Shown one piece after another: positions 63,797 to 64,000 of a stretch of DNA of 64,000 nt (position 1 is the first letter of the stretch; every line of letters begins with the position of its first letter). The notes below the pieces were generated by a model, which saw only the letters and a program-made list of their open reading frames with translations, was not told the DNA's origin and searched no databases. Location of the stretch: assembly GCA_039090855.1 (NCBI GenBank), contig CM076991.1, positions 73,907,349-73,971,348 on the forward strand. The letters are read 5' to 3'. The stretch is from Macrothele yani. Lineage: Eukaryota > Arthropoda > Arachnida > Araneae > Macrothelidae. Position numbers and translations under genes: made by a program.

Positions 63797-63982
63797 ATGG
63801 CAACCACTTCAAATGCCGTGAGCTACCTTAAAAATGCAACGACAATCGGTGGTTCTCGCAGCAGGCTTTGCAGCGAACATTTCATTAGCGCTTTCGACAC
63901 CATGGGTTTCGGAAATGCACCTGTCAGTATGAGCTTTTGTGATGAGAGAAATTCCAGAATCTTTTTTTTAATCTTTTGTTAA
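63797..63982 (+). pseudogene. possible THAP-domain fragment
   Basis: SRLCSEHFISAF has the C-x2-H-F signature that closes a THAP zinc finger, but the preceding Cys pair is not visible in the same frame and the usual downstream motif is absent. It is a weak call; the frame runs close to the window end. Confidence 0.35.
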
Positions 63983-64000
63983 GTGTCACTGGGGCTGGGT

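Overview
The window looks like a gene-poor, repeat-packed stretch of an animal genome, most probably an arthropod. The evidence is the mix of Tc1, mariner and ZMYM/ZBED/GTF2IRD2-type hAT elements, a THAP-bearing element, Penelope-like elements with GIY-YIG domains, an APE-RT non-LTR retrotransposon and tRNA-derived SINEs. The lineage below arthropod cannot be fixed from sequence alone. No host gene, rRNA or free-standing tRNA gene was recognised; nearly every coding stretch belongs to a transposon.

Left third (1-28,290) is one nested insertion readable from target-site duplications (TSDs). A Penelope-like element (reverse transcriptase tail at 813-1344 and 1580-1621, GIY-YIG domain at 27,593-27,930) is cut by a Tc1 element (1-812), a SINE (1,345-1,579) and a non-autonomous hAT (hAT-N1, 1,622-27,592). 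hAT-N1 holds a TTAA MITE (1,957-2,390) and a THAP-bearing element with 8-bp TSDs (P-like, 2,409-27,298). That holds a ZMYM1-like hAT (hAT-3, 4,476-27,118). hAT-3 was in turn hit by a Tc1 with an intact transposase (6,929-8,700, itself carrying a SINE), by the RTE array and by a fold-back element (25,836-26,843, also carrying a SINE).

The centrepiece is the array at 9,055-25,067: five full-length, head-to-tail, minus-strand RTE-like retrotransposons with an exact 3,194-bp period for the first four. Units 1-3 have intact 984-residue endonuclease/reverse-transcriptase ORFs, unit 4 has two compensating frameshifts and unit 5 a late stop. Each unit starts with a roughly 102-nt sequence that folds by eye as an HDV-like self-cleaving ribozyme. 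A read-through transcript of the array could therefore be cut into unit-length RNAs. A 5'-truncated relative lies at 50,526-51,732.

Middle (28,300-48,400): old SINEs, a decayed minus-strand hAT (32,700-34,730), and a second nest in which a SINE (35,557-35,644 / 43,707-43,842) is split by an 8-kb ZMYM1-like hAT (35,645-43,706) that contains two dead Tc1 elements, a Tc1 fragment and remnants of a widespread arthropod repeat protein. Next come a second SINE family (SINE-B) and a ZBED5-like hAT (46,600-48,079).

Right third (48,400-64,000): AT-rich DNA with SINEs, a complete uninterrupted hAT-N1 copy (53,981-54,646), an internally deleted hAT with perfect 8-bp TSDs (54,963-56,054), a mariner (57,966-59,221), a second intact Tc1 (60,730-62,276), a Penelope GIY-YIG remnant (62,703-63,235) and a THAP-like fragment at the edge. 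All family calls come from motifs read by eye; no database search was run.
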